Source of the DNA: Frigoribacterium sp. PhB116
Lineage (GTDB): Bacteria > Actinomycetota > Actinomycetes > Actinomycetales > Microbacteriaceae
DNA: 64,000 bases
Direction: 5' to 3'
Assembly: GCF_004364285.1 (NCBI RefSeq)
Contig: NZ_SOBE01000002.1
Location: forward strand, 186,001 to 250,000
The position numbers and the translations under genes were made by a program. Shown here piece after piece: positions 53,450-62,870 of the stretch. The notes under the pieces were generated by a model. That model was not told where the DNA came from. It did not search any database and saw only the letters and a list, made by a program, of their open reading frames with translations. Each line of letters opens with the position of its first letter. Position 1 is the first letter of the stretch.

Positions 53450-55309
53450 ATGGCCACGACCGCGACCGAATCCCGCTCCGCGAAGCTCGGGCCAGACGAG
53501 CGCGAGCGCGCCGTCGAGGCGCTGAAGACGGAAGAGCTCGACATCCTCGTGATCGGGGGCGGCATCGTCGGGGCGGGCTCCGCCCTCGACGCGGTGACGC
53601 GGGGCCTGAACGTCGGCATCGTCGAGGCCCGCGACTGGGGCTCCGGCACGTCGAGCCGTTCGTCGAAGCTGGTGCACGGGGGCATCCGCTACCTCGAGCA
53701 GCTCAACTTCCGCCTCGTGCGCGAGGCCCTGATCGAGCGCGGTCTGCTGCTGCAGCGCCTCGCGCCGCACCTCGTCAAGCCCGTGCGGTTCCTCTACCCC
53801 CTCAGCAAGCCGGTCTACGAGCGCTTCTACATCGGCGCCGGCATGGCCCTGTACGACATCTTCAGCTGGACGGGCGGGCGTCCGCCCGGGGTGCCCCACC
53901 ACCGCCACCTCAGCAAGACGCAGGTGCTGCGCGCCATCCCGAGCCTCTCGAAGGACGCGGTCGTCGGCGGCCTCACCTACTACGACGCCCAGGTCGACGA
54001 CGCCCGCTACGTCTCGTCGCTCGTGCGCACGGCGTCGAGCTACGGCGCCCACGCCGCCAGCCGCGTGCGGGTCGAGGGCTTCGTCAAGGTCGGCGAGCGC
54101 GTGGTCGGCGTGAAGGCGCACGACTACCAGACGGGCGAGCACTTCGAGATCCGCGCGAAGCAGGTCGTCAACGCGACCGGCGTCTGGACGGACGACACCC
54201 AGGCCATGGTCGGCGAGCGGGGCCAGTTCAAGGTCCGCGCGTCGAAGGGCGTGCACCTCGTGGTGCCCCGCGACCGCATCCACTCCGACATGGGCATGAT
54301 CTTCCGCACCGAGAAGAGCGTGTTGTTCGTCATCCCGTGGGGCCGCCACTGGCTGGTCGGCACGACCGACACCGACTGGGACCTCGACAAGGCCCACCCC
54401 GCGGCGACGGCCGCCGACATCGACTACATCCTCGAGCACGTCAACAAGGTGATGGCCGTGCCTCTCACCCGCGACGACGTCGAGGGCGTCTACGCGGGCC
54501 TCCGGCCCCTCCTGGCCGGCGAGTCCGACCAGACGTCGAAGCTGTCGCGTGAGCACATCGTCGCGCACACGGTGCCCGGCCTGGTGGTCGTCGCCGGCGG
54601 CAAGTGGACCACCTACCGCGTGATGGCCGAGGACGCGATCGACGAGGCGGTCGCCGCGCTCGACGGCCGCATCCCCGAGAGCACGACGATGGAGATCCCG
54701 CTGCTCGGCGCCGAGGGCTACCACGCCGCCTGGAACAAGCGCGGCAAGATCGCGAAGCAGCTGGGCGTGCACCGGGTGCGCGTCGAGCACCTGCTGAACC
54801 GCTACGGCACGCTGACCGACGAGGTCCTCGCGCTGGTGCGCGAGCGTCCCGAGCTCGCCGAGCCCCTGCCGGGTGCCGACGACTACATCGGGGCCGAGGT
54901 CGTCTACGCGGCCAGCCACGAGAGCGCGCTCCACCTCGAGGACGTGCTGGCGAGGCGCACCCGCATCTCGATCGAGGCGTGGGACAGGGGCGAGTCCGCC
55001 GCGCCCGTCGCCGCGAAGCTGATGGCCGAGGTGCTCGGCTGGTCCGACGCCGAGACCGAGGAGGAGGTCGGCAACTACCTCAAGCGCGTCGCGGCCGAGC
55101 GCGCCAGCCAGCTCGAGCCCGACGACGAGTCCGCCGACCGGGTCCGCCTCGAGGCGCCCGACATCACGTTCGGCTTCGACGAGGACGACATGGTGGTCCC
55201 CGGCGCCGACCAGGGCGGCGCGCCGAAGCCCGGCGAGGACGTCGTGGAGTCCGCGGGGACACCCGGCGACGACACGTCGGCGGACGCCCCGGGCGGTCAC
55301 GCGAGCTAG
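53450..55309 (+). CDS. glpD: Glycerol-3-phosphate dehydrogenase (aerobic, FAD)
   Basis: Encodes 619 aa from ATG 53450, 8 bases after TGGAGG; upstream in-frame starts have no family similarity. Oxidises glycerol-3-phosphate to dihydroxyacetone phosphate at the membrane, passing electrons to quinone. FAD-binding ILVIGGGIVGAGSALDAVTRGL (about residues 34-55), SSRSSKLVHGGIRYLE, VVNATGVWTD and VVVAGGKWTTYRVMAEDAID are typical; a C-terminal GlpD domain follows. The last 55 residues are acidic and Pro/Gly-rich. Its substrate could come from the glycerophosphodiesterase at 61874. Confidence 0.93.
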   Translation: MATTATESRSAKLGPDERERAVEALKTEELDILVIGGGIVGAGSALDAVTRGLNVGIVEARDWGSGTSSRSSKLVHGGIRYLEQLNFRLVREALIERGLLLQRLAPHLVKPVRFLYPLSKPVYERFYIGAGMALYDIFSWTGGRPPGVPHHRHLSKTQVLRAIPSLSKDAVVGGLTYYDAQVDDARYVSSLVRTASSYGAHAASRVRVEGFVKVGERVVGVKAHDYQTGEHFEIRAKQVVNATGVWTDDTQAMVGERGQFKVRASKGVHLVVPRDRIHSDMGMIFRTEKSVLFVIPWGRHWLVGTTDTDWDLDKAHPAATAADIDYILEHVNKVMAVPLTRDDVEGVYAGLRPLLAGESDQTSKLSREHIVAHTVPGLVVVAGGKWTTYRVMAEDAIDEAVAALDGRIPESTTMEIPLLGAEGYHAAWNKRGKIAKQLGVHRVRVEHLLNRYGTLTDEVLALVRERPELAEPLPGADDYIGAEVVYAASHESALHLEDVLARRTRISIEAWDRGESAAPVAAKLMAEVLGWSDAETEEEVGNYLKRVAAERASQLEPDDESADRVRLEAPDITFGFDEDDMVVPGADQGGAPKPGEDVVESAGTPGDDTSADAPGGHAS

Positions 55310-55336
55310 CGCCACGGGGTCGCGACGCGACCAGGT

Positions 55337-55381
55337 CGCAGGAGGCGCGGTGCCCGCTGGTCGGGCACCGCGCCTCCTGCG
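55337..55381 (+). terminator. 20-bp perfect terminator after glpD
   Basis: Arms 55337-55356 and 55362-55381 are perfectly complementary with a CTGGT loop, 28 bp after the stop: the longest perfect stem found in the window. Its outer part, CGCAGGAGGCG, recurs elsewhere. Confidence 0.9.
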
Positions 55382-55522
55382 TCCGCCCGCCGAGAACACC
55401 GCGTCGCTCCGGGAACACCGGGGGAGAGGTGCGGGTTGTCCACCGCATGAGCAGCCCGGTGTCCGCGTCCGTGCCCGTCGCTAAGCTGAGACGACTGCCC
55501 CTGAGTGACCTGGAGTCGGACC

Positions 55523-56053
55523 ATGGCTGATGTGCGTCGAGTGAAGCTCCCCGGTGTGGGCGTGCTGCACACCTTCGTCACCGACGACGGCGGCAAGTGC
55601 GGCGTCATCACGCACCGATCGGGCCACAGCGACCTGATCACGTTCAGCGACGACGCCGACGGCGCGGACGTCAAGAAGGTGTCCCTCCGCCTCAGCGAGG
55701 ACGAGGCGCACACGCTCGCCGAGCTGCTCGGCGGCACGCGCATCACCGAGTCCCTGTCGGCGCTCGACCAGATCCCCGGCCTCAGCATCGACTGGTTCAC
55801 GGTCGACTACGACGACCACATCGCCGGCCAGCCGCTCGGCGACCTCGGCGCCAAGGGCGTCGTCGGCCTCACGGTCGTCGCCGTCGTGCGGGGCGACGCG
55901 GCGAACCCGGCGCCGTCGGGCGACTTCAAGGTGTTCCCCGGCGACACGCTGGTCGTGGCCGGCAGCCCCGAGAAGGTCGCCAAGGCCTTCGCCTGGTACC
56001 GCACGGGCGAGCTGCGCCACCGCAGCCCGGTCGACGCCCCGCCCGGGAGCTGA
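55523..56053 (+). CDS. KhtT-like cation/proton antiporter regulatory subunit
   Basis: Encodes 176 aa from ATG 55523, 7 bases after GGAG. It has an N-terminal unique part (VRRVKLPGVGVLHTFVTDDGGKCGVITH in parts) and a C-terminal RCK/TrkA-C-like domain (about residues 85-160) with GQPLGDLGAKGVVGLTVVAVVRG and FPGDTLVVAGSPEKV. Such proteins bind nucleotides or cations and gate the adjacent antiporter; the antiporter gene follows after 6 bp. TAAGCT upstream (about 55482) may be a -10 element. Confidence 0.85.
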   Translation: MADVRRVKLPGVGVLHTFVTDDGGKCGVITHRSGHSDLITFSDDADGADVKKVSLRLSEDEAHTLAELLGGTRITESLSALDQIPGLSIDWFTVDYDDHIAGQPLGDLGAKGVVGLTVVAVVRGDAANPAPSGDFKVFPGDTLVVAGSPEKVAKAFAWYRTGELRHRSPVDAPPGS

Positions 56054-56059
56054 TCGCCG

Positions 56060-57571
56060 GTGCACCTTGGTGAGGAGCTGGTCGTCCTCGGCGTCCTGCT
56101 GCTGATCGCCTACGGGCTGGGCAGGGCAGGCAAGCTGATCGGCCTGCCGTCCATCCCGATCTACATGATCGTCGGCCTGCTGGCGAGCACGAACACCGGC
56201 TGGTTCCCGATCAGCTTCGACTCGCACGACATCGAGCTCATCGCGATCTTCGGGCTCATCCTGTTGCTGTTCAACCTCGGCCTCGAGTTCGACCAGGACG
56301 AGTTCTTCTCGAACGCGGGTCGCCTGATCGTGTCGGGCGGCAGCTACATCGCCGTCAACATGGGCGTCGGACTGGTCTTCGGCTTCATGCTCGGCTGGGG
56401 CACGCGTGAGGCGTTGATCATCGCCGGCATGACGGCGACGTCGTCGAGCGCCATCGTCACGAAGCTGCTGATCGAGCTGAACCGCCTCGCGAACCGCGAG
56501 ACGCCGATGATCCTGGGCGTCACCGTCGTCGAGGACATCTTCATCGCCATCTACCTGGCGATCGTGTCGGTGGTGCTCAGCGGCGAGACCGACCCGCTGC
56601 CGGTCGTGCTGAAGCTGGTGGTCGCCTTCGCGTTCCTGGTGGCGATGTTCGCAGTCGCGAGATGGGGCGGCGCCGTCGTGTCGAAGCTGATGCGGACGCG
56701 CGACGACGAGCTCTTCACGGTGCTGTTCTTCGGCCTCGCCGTGCTCTTCGCCGGCCTCGGCGAGATCCTCGGAGTGACGGACGCGATCGGCGCGTTCCTC
56801 ATCGGCCTCATCATCGGCGCGACGCGGTACCGCAACAGGGTCGAGCAGTTCGCCTTGCCGATGCGCGACGTCTTCGGCGCCTTCTTCTTCCTCAACTTCG
56901 GCCTCGGCCTCAACCCGTCGCTGTTCCCGAGCGTGCTCGGGCCCGTCGCGATCGCGGTGGGCATCACGATCACGCTGAACGTGATCGCGGGCCAGTTCGT
57001 CGCCTGGCTCAACAAGCTCGGGCCGCAGGCGGGCATCAACACCGCCGTGATCCTGCAGAACAGGGGCGAGTTCGCGCTGATCCTCGCGACGCTCTCGGCC
57101 GGGGCAGGGCTCGACGAGCGGCTGCAGCCGTTCGCGGGGCTGTACGTCCTCATCATGGCGGTGCTCGGCCCGGTGCTCGCCTCGAACTCCGAGCGCATCG
57201 GCGGGGTGGTGCTGCGCACCCGTCGACGGGCTGAACGCGAGGCGAGCGAGGCCCGGCGCCTCGAGCGCGACGCGCGCCACTCGGAGGAGATCGCCCTGAT
57301 GGAGGCGGCGCTCGCCGGGGACGAGCCGGGCACGTCGCGCAGGGGCGACGGCAGCGGCAGCGGTGCCGGGGCGGACGCCGACGACGAGGAAGCACTGCTC
57401 GGCACGCGCGAGCGCGCTGCCGCCGCCGAGGCAGCAGCGGACGCCGACGCCGACGCCGCGGACTACGACGACCTCGACGAGCAGGACAGGGCCAGGGCCG
57501 CCATCCTCGCCGACCAGGCCGGTCAGCAGTCCGACCAGCGGGCCACGCGTCAGCGCGACCCCGAGTACTGA
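56060..57571 (+). CDS. CPA2-family cation/proton antiporter (KhtU/KefB-like)
   Basis: Encodes 503 aa from GTG 56060. About twelve membrane segments (residues 5-385) with the CPA2 pattern: LLLFNLGLEFDQDEF, MTATSSSAIVTKLL, GVTVVEDIFIAIYLAI with the buried Asp, LGVTDAIGAFLIGLIIG and ILQNRGEFALILATL. Together with the KhtT-like gene just upstream it probably exports potassium or another cation in exchange for protons. The last 110 residues are a charged, Glu/Arg/Ala-rich cytoplasmic tail. Ion specificity cannot be read from the sequence. Confidence 0.88.
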   Translation: MHLGEELVVLGVLLLIAYGLGRAGKLIGLPSIPIYMIVGLLASTNTGWFPISFDSHDIELIAIFGLILLLFNLGLEFDQDEFFSNAGRLIVSGGSYIAVNMGVGLVFGFMLGWGTREALIIAGMTATSSSAIVTKLLIELNRLANRETPMILGVTVVEDIFIAIYLAIVSVVLSGETDPLPVVLKLVVAFAFLVAMFAVARWGGAVVSKLMRTRDDELFTVLFFGLAVLFAGLGEILGVTDAIGAFLIGLIIGATRYRNRVEQFALPMRDVFGAFFFLNFGLGLNPSLFPSVLGPVAIAVGITITLNVIAGQFVAWLNKLGPQAGINTAVILQNRGEFALILATLSAGAGLDERLQPFAGLYVLIMAVLGPVLASNSERIGGVVLRTRRRAEREASEARRLERDARHSEEIALMEAALAGDEPGTSRRGDGSGSGAGADADDEEALLGTRERAAAAEAAADADADAADYDDLDEQDRARAAILADQAGQQSDQRATRQRDPEY

Positions 57572-57659
57572 TCCCGACTGCCGGCCCGGGCGCTGACACG
57601 GTCCCCGATGCAGGTCGGGCGCACGGTCGGCACCCAGCAGGCTCCCGCGGGGGCGCAGG

Positions 57660-57665
57660 TACCAT
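57660..57665 (+). promoter_or_regulatory. -10 element of the SURF1 gene (leaderless type)
   Basis: TACCAT, 7 bases before GTG 57673. Confidence 0.5.
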
Positions 57666-57672
57666 CGGGCTC

Positions 57673-58488
57673 GTGACCCGCACCGAGAACCCTCCCGTCT
57701 CGCGCGACGTCGACGTGCCCGCCTCCATGTGGGAGGTCGCCCGGCGCCCCCGCTGGATCGCGATGCTCGCCCTCTGCCTCGTCATCTCGGGCATCTTCGC
57801 CTGGCTCGGCCACTGGCAGATCGAGCGCAGCGTCGAGAGCGGGCAAGAGGTCAACCCCGGGACCGAGACGGTCAAGGTGCTCAGCGACGTCGTCGACCCG
57901 CAGTCGCCGTTCTACGACCGCGTCGGCGGGCAGATGGTCACGCTCACGGGCCAGTTCGCACCCGACGACTACCGCGTCGTCGTCGACCGCTACAACGGCG
58001 GCGACCCCGGCTCGTGGCTGATCGGCCGTCTCGTCGACGACGTCGACGGGTCGTCGGTCGTCGTGGCCCTCGGCTGGAGCAGCGACGAGGGCGGCGCCGA
58101 GGCCGCCGAGCGCGCCGTGCCCACGGGGACGGTCACCGTGACCGGTCGGTACATGCCGAGCGACCAGCCCTCCGACGGCGACTTCAAGGGCGGCCGCGAG
58201 AACGTCGTGTCGGTGCCCATGCTCGTCAACGAGTGGACCGACCTCGACGGCGACGTCTACTCCGGCTACGTCGTCTCGGCCGACCCGGTCGACGGCCTCG
58301 CCGCCATCGACTCGGTCGCGCCCGAGAGCGACCGCTCGCTCAACTGGCTGAACGTCTTCTACGCGATCGAGTGGGTCGTGTTCGCCGGCTTCGCCATCTT
58401 CCTGTGGTTCCGGCTGGTCCGTGACCGGTTCGAGCGCGAGGTCGACGAGGCCGAGGAGGCGCGGCTCGAGGCCGAGACCGCCTCCTGA
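57673..58488 (+). CDS. SURF1-family cytochrome oxidase biogenesis protein
   Basis: Encodes 271 aa from GTG 57673. Two membrane segments, near residues 30-48 and 225-248, flank an extracytoplasmic SURF1 domain; RPRWIAMLALCLVISGIFAWLGHWQIERS (seen in two parts) and the C-terminal NWLNVFYAIEWVVFAGFAIFLWFRLVRD block are family features. SURF1 helps insert heme into cytochrome aa3 oxidase. A charged Glu/Ala tail follows. It is a separate unit from DUF3817-guaA downstream by its own -10 element. Confidence 0.85.
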   Translation: MTRTENPPVSRDVDVPASMWEVARRPRWIAMLALCLVISGIFAWLGHWQIERSVESGQEVNPGTETVKVLSDVVDPQSPFYDRVGGQMVTLTGQFAPDDYRVVVDRYNGGDPGSWLIGRLVDDVDGSSVVVALGWSSDEGGAEAAERAVPTGTVTVTGRYMPSDQPSDGDFKGGRENVVSVPMLVNEWTDLDGDVYSGYVVSADPVDGLAAIDSVAPESDRSLNWLNVFYAIEWVVFAGFAIFLWFRLVRDRFEREVDEAEEARLEAETAS

Positions 58489-58574
58489 CCCGCTCCTCCT
58501 GCGCTCGCCGAGCCGCGCCTCCTGCGCTGGCTCGACGACGACCGACCCCGCCCTGGCGCCGCCGGCTCCGCGGG

Positions 58575-58580
58575 TAGGAT
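58575..58580 (+). promoter_or_regulatory. -10 element of the DUF3817 gene (leaderless type)
   Basis: TAGGAT, 7 bases before ATG 58588. Confidence 0.55.
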
Positions 58581-58587
58581 CGAGGCC

Positions 58588-59031
58588 ATGCCCCTCAAGC
58601 CCCGGCAACGCGACATCCCGAAGATCCCGGGTGCCGTCAAGTTCTACAAGATCTCCGCCTACGTCACGGGCGTGATGCTGCTGCTGCTCGTCTTCGAGAT
58701 GGCCTTCAAGTACACGCCCCTGCAGCTCGAGATGCAGCTCGGCGGCGAGGGCGGGTTCCTCGTGCCCGTCGACTCGATCACCACCGGCTTCAACCTGTCG
58801 ACCGCCATCCTGATCGCGCACGGCTGGCTCTACGTCGTCTACCTCTTCGCCGACTTCCGCCTCTGGAGCCTGATGCGCTGGCCGTTCTCGCGGTTCATCG
58901 TCATCGCGCTCGGCGGCGTCGTGCCGTTCCTCTCGTTCTTCGTCGAGAGCCACATGACCAAGCTGGCGATGCGTGAGCACGCAGCGCTGGTCGCCGAGCC
59001 CACCCCCAGCACCCAGGGAGCCCCCGCGTGA
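58588..59031 (+). CDS. DUF3817 membrane protein
   Basis: Encodes 147 aa. Three or four membrane segments: about 20-38, 68-88, 95-115 and possibly more; [44 protein letters not shown] and [13 protein letters not shown] are the DUF3817 pattern, shared with the N-terminal region of some actinobacterial membrane proteins. Function unknown. Its stop overlaps the guaA GTG (GTGA), so GuaA synthesis is probably coupled to it; the association recurs in actinobacteria and is worth noting when guessing its role. Confidence 0.85.
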   Translation: MPLKPRQRDIPKIPGAVKFYKISAYVTGVMLLLLVFEMAFKYTPLQLEMQLGGEGGFLVPVDSITTGFNLSTAILIAHGWLYVVYLFADFRLWSLMRWPFSRFIVIALGGVVPFLSFFVESHMTKLAMREHAALVAEPTPSTQGAPA

Positions 59032-60614
59032 CAGAAGCCACCGAGACGGCCCAGAGCCCCGTCCTCGTCGTCGATTTCGGGGCGCAGTACGCGCAGCTGA
59101 TCGCACGTCGCGTTCGGGAGGCCAACGTCTACTCCGAGATCGTGCCGCACACGATCACCGCTGCCGAGATCGCGGCCAAGAACCCCGTCGGCATCGTGCT
59201 CAGCGGCGGCCCGTCGAGCGTCTACGAAGAGGGCGCGCCGGGTCTCGACCCCGCGATCCTCGAGCTCGACGTGCCCGTGCTGGGCATCTGCTACGGCTTC
59301 CAGGCGATGGCCAAGGCCCTCGGCGGCGAGGTCTCGCGCACGGGTCAGCGCGAGTACGGCGCGACCGACGTCACCCTCGCCGAGGGCGACAGCACGCTGC
59401 TCTCGGGTCAGCCGACCTCGCAGACGACGTGGATGAGCCACGGCGACTCCGTGTCGAAGGCGCCCGAGGGCTTCGACGTGCTCGCGTCGAGCGCCGCGAC
59501 CCCCGTCGCCGCGTTCTCGAGCGACGCCCGCAAGCTCTACGGAGTGCAGTGGCACCCCGAGGTGAAGCACTCGTCGTTCGGCCAGGCCGTGCTCGAGAAC
59601 TTCCTGCACCGCGCCGCTGGCATCCCCGCCGACTGGAACAGCGGCAACGTCATCGCCGAGCAGGTCGCCCGCATCCGCGAGCAGGTCGGCTCGTCGCGCG
59701 TGATCTGCGGTCTCTCCGGAGGCGTCGACTCGGCCGTCGCGGCCGCCATCGTCCACGAGGCGGTCGGCGACCAGCTCGTCTGCGTCTTCGTCGACCACGG
59801 CCTGCTGCGTGCCGACGAGCGTCGCCAGGTCGAGGAGGACTACGTCGCCTCGACGGGCGTCCGCCTCGTCACGGTCGACGCCGAGCAGCAGTTCCTCGAC
59901 GCGCTCGCCGGCGTGACCGACCCCGAGCAGAAGCGCAAGATCATCGGGCGCGAGTTCATCCGCAGCTTCGAGGGCGCCGCCGAGGCGCTCGTGCTCGAGG
60001 CGGCGGCCGAGGGCGAGTCCGACGTCAAGTTCCTCGTGCAGGGCACGCTCTACCCCGACGTCGTCGAGAGCGGCGGCGGCACGGGCACCGCGAACATCAA
60101 GAGCCACCACAACGTGGGCGGCCTCCCCGAAGACCTGCAGTTCGAGCTCGTCGAGCCGCTCCGCACCCTCTTCAAGGACGAGGTCCGCGCCATCGGCCGC
60201 GAGCTCGGCCTGCCCGAGGTCATCGTCGGCCGTCAGCCGTTCCCCGGGCCCGGTCTCGGCATCCGCATCATCGGCGAGGTGACGCACGAGCGGCTCGAGC
60301 TGCTGCGTCACGCCGACGCCATCGCGCGGGCCGAGCTGACCGCTGCCGGCCTCGACGGCGACATCTGGCAGTGCCCCGTCGTGCTGCTCGCCGACGTCCG
60401 CTCGGTGGGCGTGCAGGGCGACGGTCGCACCTACGGCCACCCGATCGTGCTGCGCCCGGTCTCGTCGGAGGACGCCATGACGGCGGACTGGACGCGCCTG
60501 CCCTACGACGTGCTCGCCAAGATCTCGAACCGCATCACGAACGAGGTCGACGGCGTCAACCGCGTCGTGCTCGACGTCACGTCGAAGCCGCCGGGCACCA
60601 TCGAGTGGGAATGA
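59028..60614 (+). CDS. guaA: GMP synthase (glutamine-hydrolysing)
   Basis: Encodes 528 aa from GTG 59028. Aminates XMP to GMP. The N-terminal glutamine amidotransferase (about 1-200) has [17 protein letters not shown] with the nucleophile Cys and [11 protein letters not shown] with the His-Glu pair; the ATP-pyrophosphatase domain has [13 protein letters not shown] (about 228-240); the C-terminal dimerisation domain ends [21 protein letters not shown] is supplied by GuaB (49439). A compound palindrome follows the stop. Confidence 0.97.
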   Translation: MTEATETAQSPVLVVDFGAQYAQLIARRVREANVYSEIVPHTITAAEIAAKNPVGIVLSGGPSSVYEEGAPGLDPAILELDVPVLGICYGFQAMAKALGGEVSRTGQREYGATDVTLAEGDSTLLSGQPTSQTTWMSHGDSVSKAPEGFDVLASSAATPVAAFSSDARKLYGVQWHPEVKHSSFGQAVLENFLHRAAGIPADWNSGNVIAEQVARIREQVGSSRVICGLSGGVDSAVAAAIVHEAVGDQLVCVFVDHGLLRADERRQVEEDYVASTGVRLVTVDAEQQFLDALAGVTDPEQKRKIIGREFIRSFEGAAEALVLEAAAEGESDVKFLVQGTLYPDVVESGGGTGTANIKSHHNVGGLPEDLQFELVEPLRTLFKDEVRAIGRELGLPEVIVGRQPFPGPGLGIRIIGEVTHERLELLRHADAIARAELTAAGLDGDIWQCPVVLLADVRSVGVQGDGRTYGHPIVLRPVSSEDAMTADWTRLPYDVLAKISNRITNEVDGVNRVVLDVTSKPPGTIEWE

Positions 60615-60622
60615 GCCTGCTG

Positions 60623-60688
60623 CGCGTCAGGTGACGCGAAAGGGACGTGATACCGGTGGGCCCACCGGAATTGCGTCCCTTTTCGCGT
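60623..60688. terminator. Compound palindrome after guaA
   Basis: CGCGTCA-GG-TGACGCG (60623-60638) overlaps a larger hairpin with arms 60635-60647 and 60674-60687 (13 pairs, one extra T) that encloses the perfect 16-base palindrome CCGGTGGGCCCACCGG (60653-60668). The two outer structures are mutually exclusive. Right arm contains CCCTTTTCGCG, so termination is plausible. Confidence 0.65.
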
Positions 60689-60729
60689 ATGTAGCGTCGC
60701 CCGGGGGCGCAGCGCACCTGGGACACAGA

Positions 60730-60767
60730 GAGGCGGGGCCCGTCCCTCTCGGAACGAGCCCCGCCTC
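60730..60767 (-). terminator. Terminator of the Bax-inhibitor-1 gene
   Basis: Perfect 10-bp stem (60730-60739 with 60758-60767), 18-base loop, 18 bp past the minus-strand stop at 60785. Confidence 0.6.
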
Positions 60768-60784
60768 CTGGAGTCGCAGGCCTG

Positions 60785-61630
60785 CTAGTCGTTGCCTCGC
60801 AGGATGGCGAGGAGACGCAGGATCTCGACGTAGAGCCACACGACGGTCATGACCAGGCCGAAGGCGGCCGACCAGCCGTAGATGCGCGGGGCGCCCCGCT
60901 CGACGCCCGTCTTGATGTTCGTGAAGTCGAGCACCAGCGAGTAGGCGGCCATGAGGATGACCAAGACGCCCAGCGCGACGCCGATCGGGATGTTGGTGCC
61001 GGGGATGTCGGCGCTGCGGAGGCCGAAGGGCTCGCTGCTCACGCCGAAGGCCACGAGGCCGAGGTTGACCAGCGAGAACAGCGCGTAGCCGACCATCGCC
61101 ACCATGAAGATCTTGGTGGCCTTCGCCGACTCCCGGACCTTGCCGCTGCGGAACAGCAGCAGGGTGACGACGAAGACGGAGCCCGTTCCGAGCAGGGCCT
61201 GGACGGCGATGCCGGGGTAGATCTGCTCGAAGATCGCCGAGATGCCACCGACGAACAGGCCCTGTGCTGCCGAGTAGGCGAGTACGAGGCCGGCCGAGGG
61301 CCGCTTCTTGAAGATGTTGACGAGGGCCAGCACGAAGCCGGCGATGGCGCCGACGAACGCCAGGGCGGGGATGAACCAGCCGATCGCGGCACCGACGGCG
61401 ACGAGGGAGAACGCGATGACCGTCTTGACGATCGTGTCCTCGTAGGTCATGCGATCGGTCTCGACGGGGCCGGCGGCGGGCTGCGTGTAGAGATCCTGCA
61501 GCTGCTCGGCGGTCATGCCGTTGTACTCGACGGGGCGCTGTCCCGCAGCGGCGCGTTCCTGCCGGATGACGGCGGCGCCCTTCTCCGAGAAGGCCGGCGA
61601 CTGACTGAAGCCGGGATTCGAGAATGCCAA
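60785..61630 (-). CDS. Bax inhibitor-1/YccA family membrane protein
   Basis: Encodes 281 aa with an apparent TTG start at 61630, 8 bases after GAGGAA; no in-frame ATG lies before the conserved region, and the N-terminus AFSNPGFSQSPAF fits the family. About seven membrane segments (residues 70-275): TIVKTVIAFSLVAVGAAIGW, AYSAAQGLFVGGISAIFEQIYPGI in parts, FMVAMVGYALFSLVNL and FGLVMTVVWLYVEILRLLAIL. The conserved Asp pair of the family lies in the C-terminal half (LDFTNIK). Such proteins are pH-sensitive calcium-leak channels in some bacteria; the role here is unknown. Confidence 0.88.
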   Translation of the reverse strand: MAFSNPGFSQSPAFSEKGAAVIRQERAAAGQRPVEYNGMTAEQLQDLYTQPAAGPVETDRMTYEDTIVKTVIAFSLVAVGAAIGWFIPALAFVGAIAGFVLALVNIFKKRPSAGLVLAYSAAQGLFVGGISAIFEQIYPGIAVQALLGTGSVFVVTLLLFRSGKVRESAKATKIFMVAMVGYALFSLVNLGLVAFGVSSEPFGLRSADIPGTNIPIGVALGVLVILMAAYSLVLDFTNIKTGVERGAPRIYGWSAAFGLVMTVVWLYVEILRLLAILRGND

Positions 61631-61860
61631 GGGAGTTCCTCTTCTGGTCGTGAGACGTGGTCGCGACGCGAGGTGCTGTGTGCTGCGTCGCCGTACAGAA
61701 GAGGCTAACGGGTGTCGGCCAGGGGAGGGCTGAGGATTTGCCTGATGAGGCCCGTATTCGCGGCAGGCGAACGTGCACCGTCTGCACGGTTGCACCGTCT
61801 CGGGATCGGGGTGCAGCTGCCTGCCGACGCCGCGCCTCCTCGTCCGTCGCCTGCCGCCGG

Positions 61861-61866
61861 TACCGT
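61861..61866 (+). promoter_or_regulatory. -10 element of the glycerophosphodiesterase gene (leaderless type)
   Basis: TACCGT, 7 bases before ATG 61874. The rest of 61631-61860 shows no gene; it must include the promoter of the divergent Bax-inhibitor-1 gene. Confidence 0.5.
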
Positions 61867-61873
61867 GGCTGCC

Positions 61874-62860
61874 ATGTCGCCTCGCCCCCTCGTCATCGCC
61901 CACCGCGGAGCCAGCGGGCACCGGCCCGAGCACGGGGAGGCGGCCTACCGTCTGGCCATCGAGCTGGGGGCCGACGCGATCGAGCCCGACATCGTGCCCA
62001 CCCGCGACGGCGTGCTCGTGCTGCGGCACGAGAACGAGATCTCGGGCACGACCAACGTCTCCGACCACCCGGAGTTCGCCGACCGGCGCACCACGAAGCA
62101 GATCGAGGGCAAGGAGGTGGCGGGCTGGTTCACCGAGGACTTCACCTGGGCCGAGCTCGCGACCCTGACCGTGCGCGAGCGCCTGCCGCACCTGCGTCCG
62201 CTGAGCGCGGCCCACGACGGGGAGGGCGGCATCCAGCGGCTGAGCGACCTGCTGCGGCTGCTCGACGACGCTCCGCGCGAGGTCGGCCTCGTGGCCGAGG
62301 TGAAGCACGCCCAGCACTTCGAGGCGCTCGGGCTGCCCCTCGACGAGCTCGTCGCCGCCGAGCTGGCCGAGCACGGCTGGGCGGACGACTCGCGCCTCAC
62401 GGTCGAGAGCTTCGAGCAGACCGTGCTGTGGCAGCTGCGCGAGAGGGGAGTCGGCGGCAGCCTCGTCTGGCTCGTCGAGAAGGCGGGCTCGGCGGCCGAC
62501 CAGGTGGCCCGGCTCGGCTCGGCGGCGCCGACCTACGCCGAGCAGCTCGATGAGACGTCGCTGACGGCCCTGGTCGAGGCGGGCCTGCACGGGGTCTCGT
62601 TCGACAAGGCGATGCTGCTGCACCCCTCCGGCGAGACCCGGCCCGAGCTCGTCGACCGCGCGCACGCGGTCGGTCTCGACGTGTTCGCCTGGACCCTGCG
62701 GATCGAGAACGCGTTCCTCGCGAAGGGCAACCGCCAGGCCGGCGGCAAGGAGGCGGAGGGCGACTGGGAGTCGGAGTTCGCCGACCTGATGGCGCTGGGC
62801 CTCGACGGGGTCTTCGCCGATCACCCCGAGCGCGCGGTCGCGGTGCGCGCGGCGCTGTGA
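61874..62860 (+). CDS. Glycerophosphodiester phosphodiesterase
   Basis: Encodes 328 aa from ATG 61874, supported by TACCGT 7 bases upstream. Hydrolyses glycerophosphodiesters to glycerol-3-phosphate and an alcohol. GDPD motifs: IAHRGASGHRPEHG with the catalytic His, IELGADAIEPDIVPTRDGVLVLRHEN in two parts with metal ligands Glu/Asp and second His, and LVAEVKHAQHF; the C-terminal MALGLDGVFADHPE matches the family. No signal peptide, so it is predicted cytoplasmic. The product could feed glpD in this window. Confidence 0.92.
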   Translation: MSPRPLVIAHRGASGHRPEHGEAAYRLAIELGADAIEPDIVPTRDGVLVLRHENEISGTTNVSDHPEFADRRTTKQIEGKEVAGWFTEDFTWAELATLTVRERLPHLRPLSAAHDGEGGIQRLSDLLRLLDDAPREVGLVAEVKHAQHFEALGLPLDELVAAELAEHGWADDSRLTVESFEQTVLWQLRERGVGGSLVWLVEKAGSAADQVARLGSAAPTYAEQLDETSLTALVEAGLHGVSFDKAMLLHPSGETRPELVDRAHAVGLDVFAWTLRIENAFLAKGNRQAGGKEAEGDWESEFADLMALGLDGVFADHPERAVAVRAAL

Positions 62861-62870
62861 GGGCGAGGTC

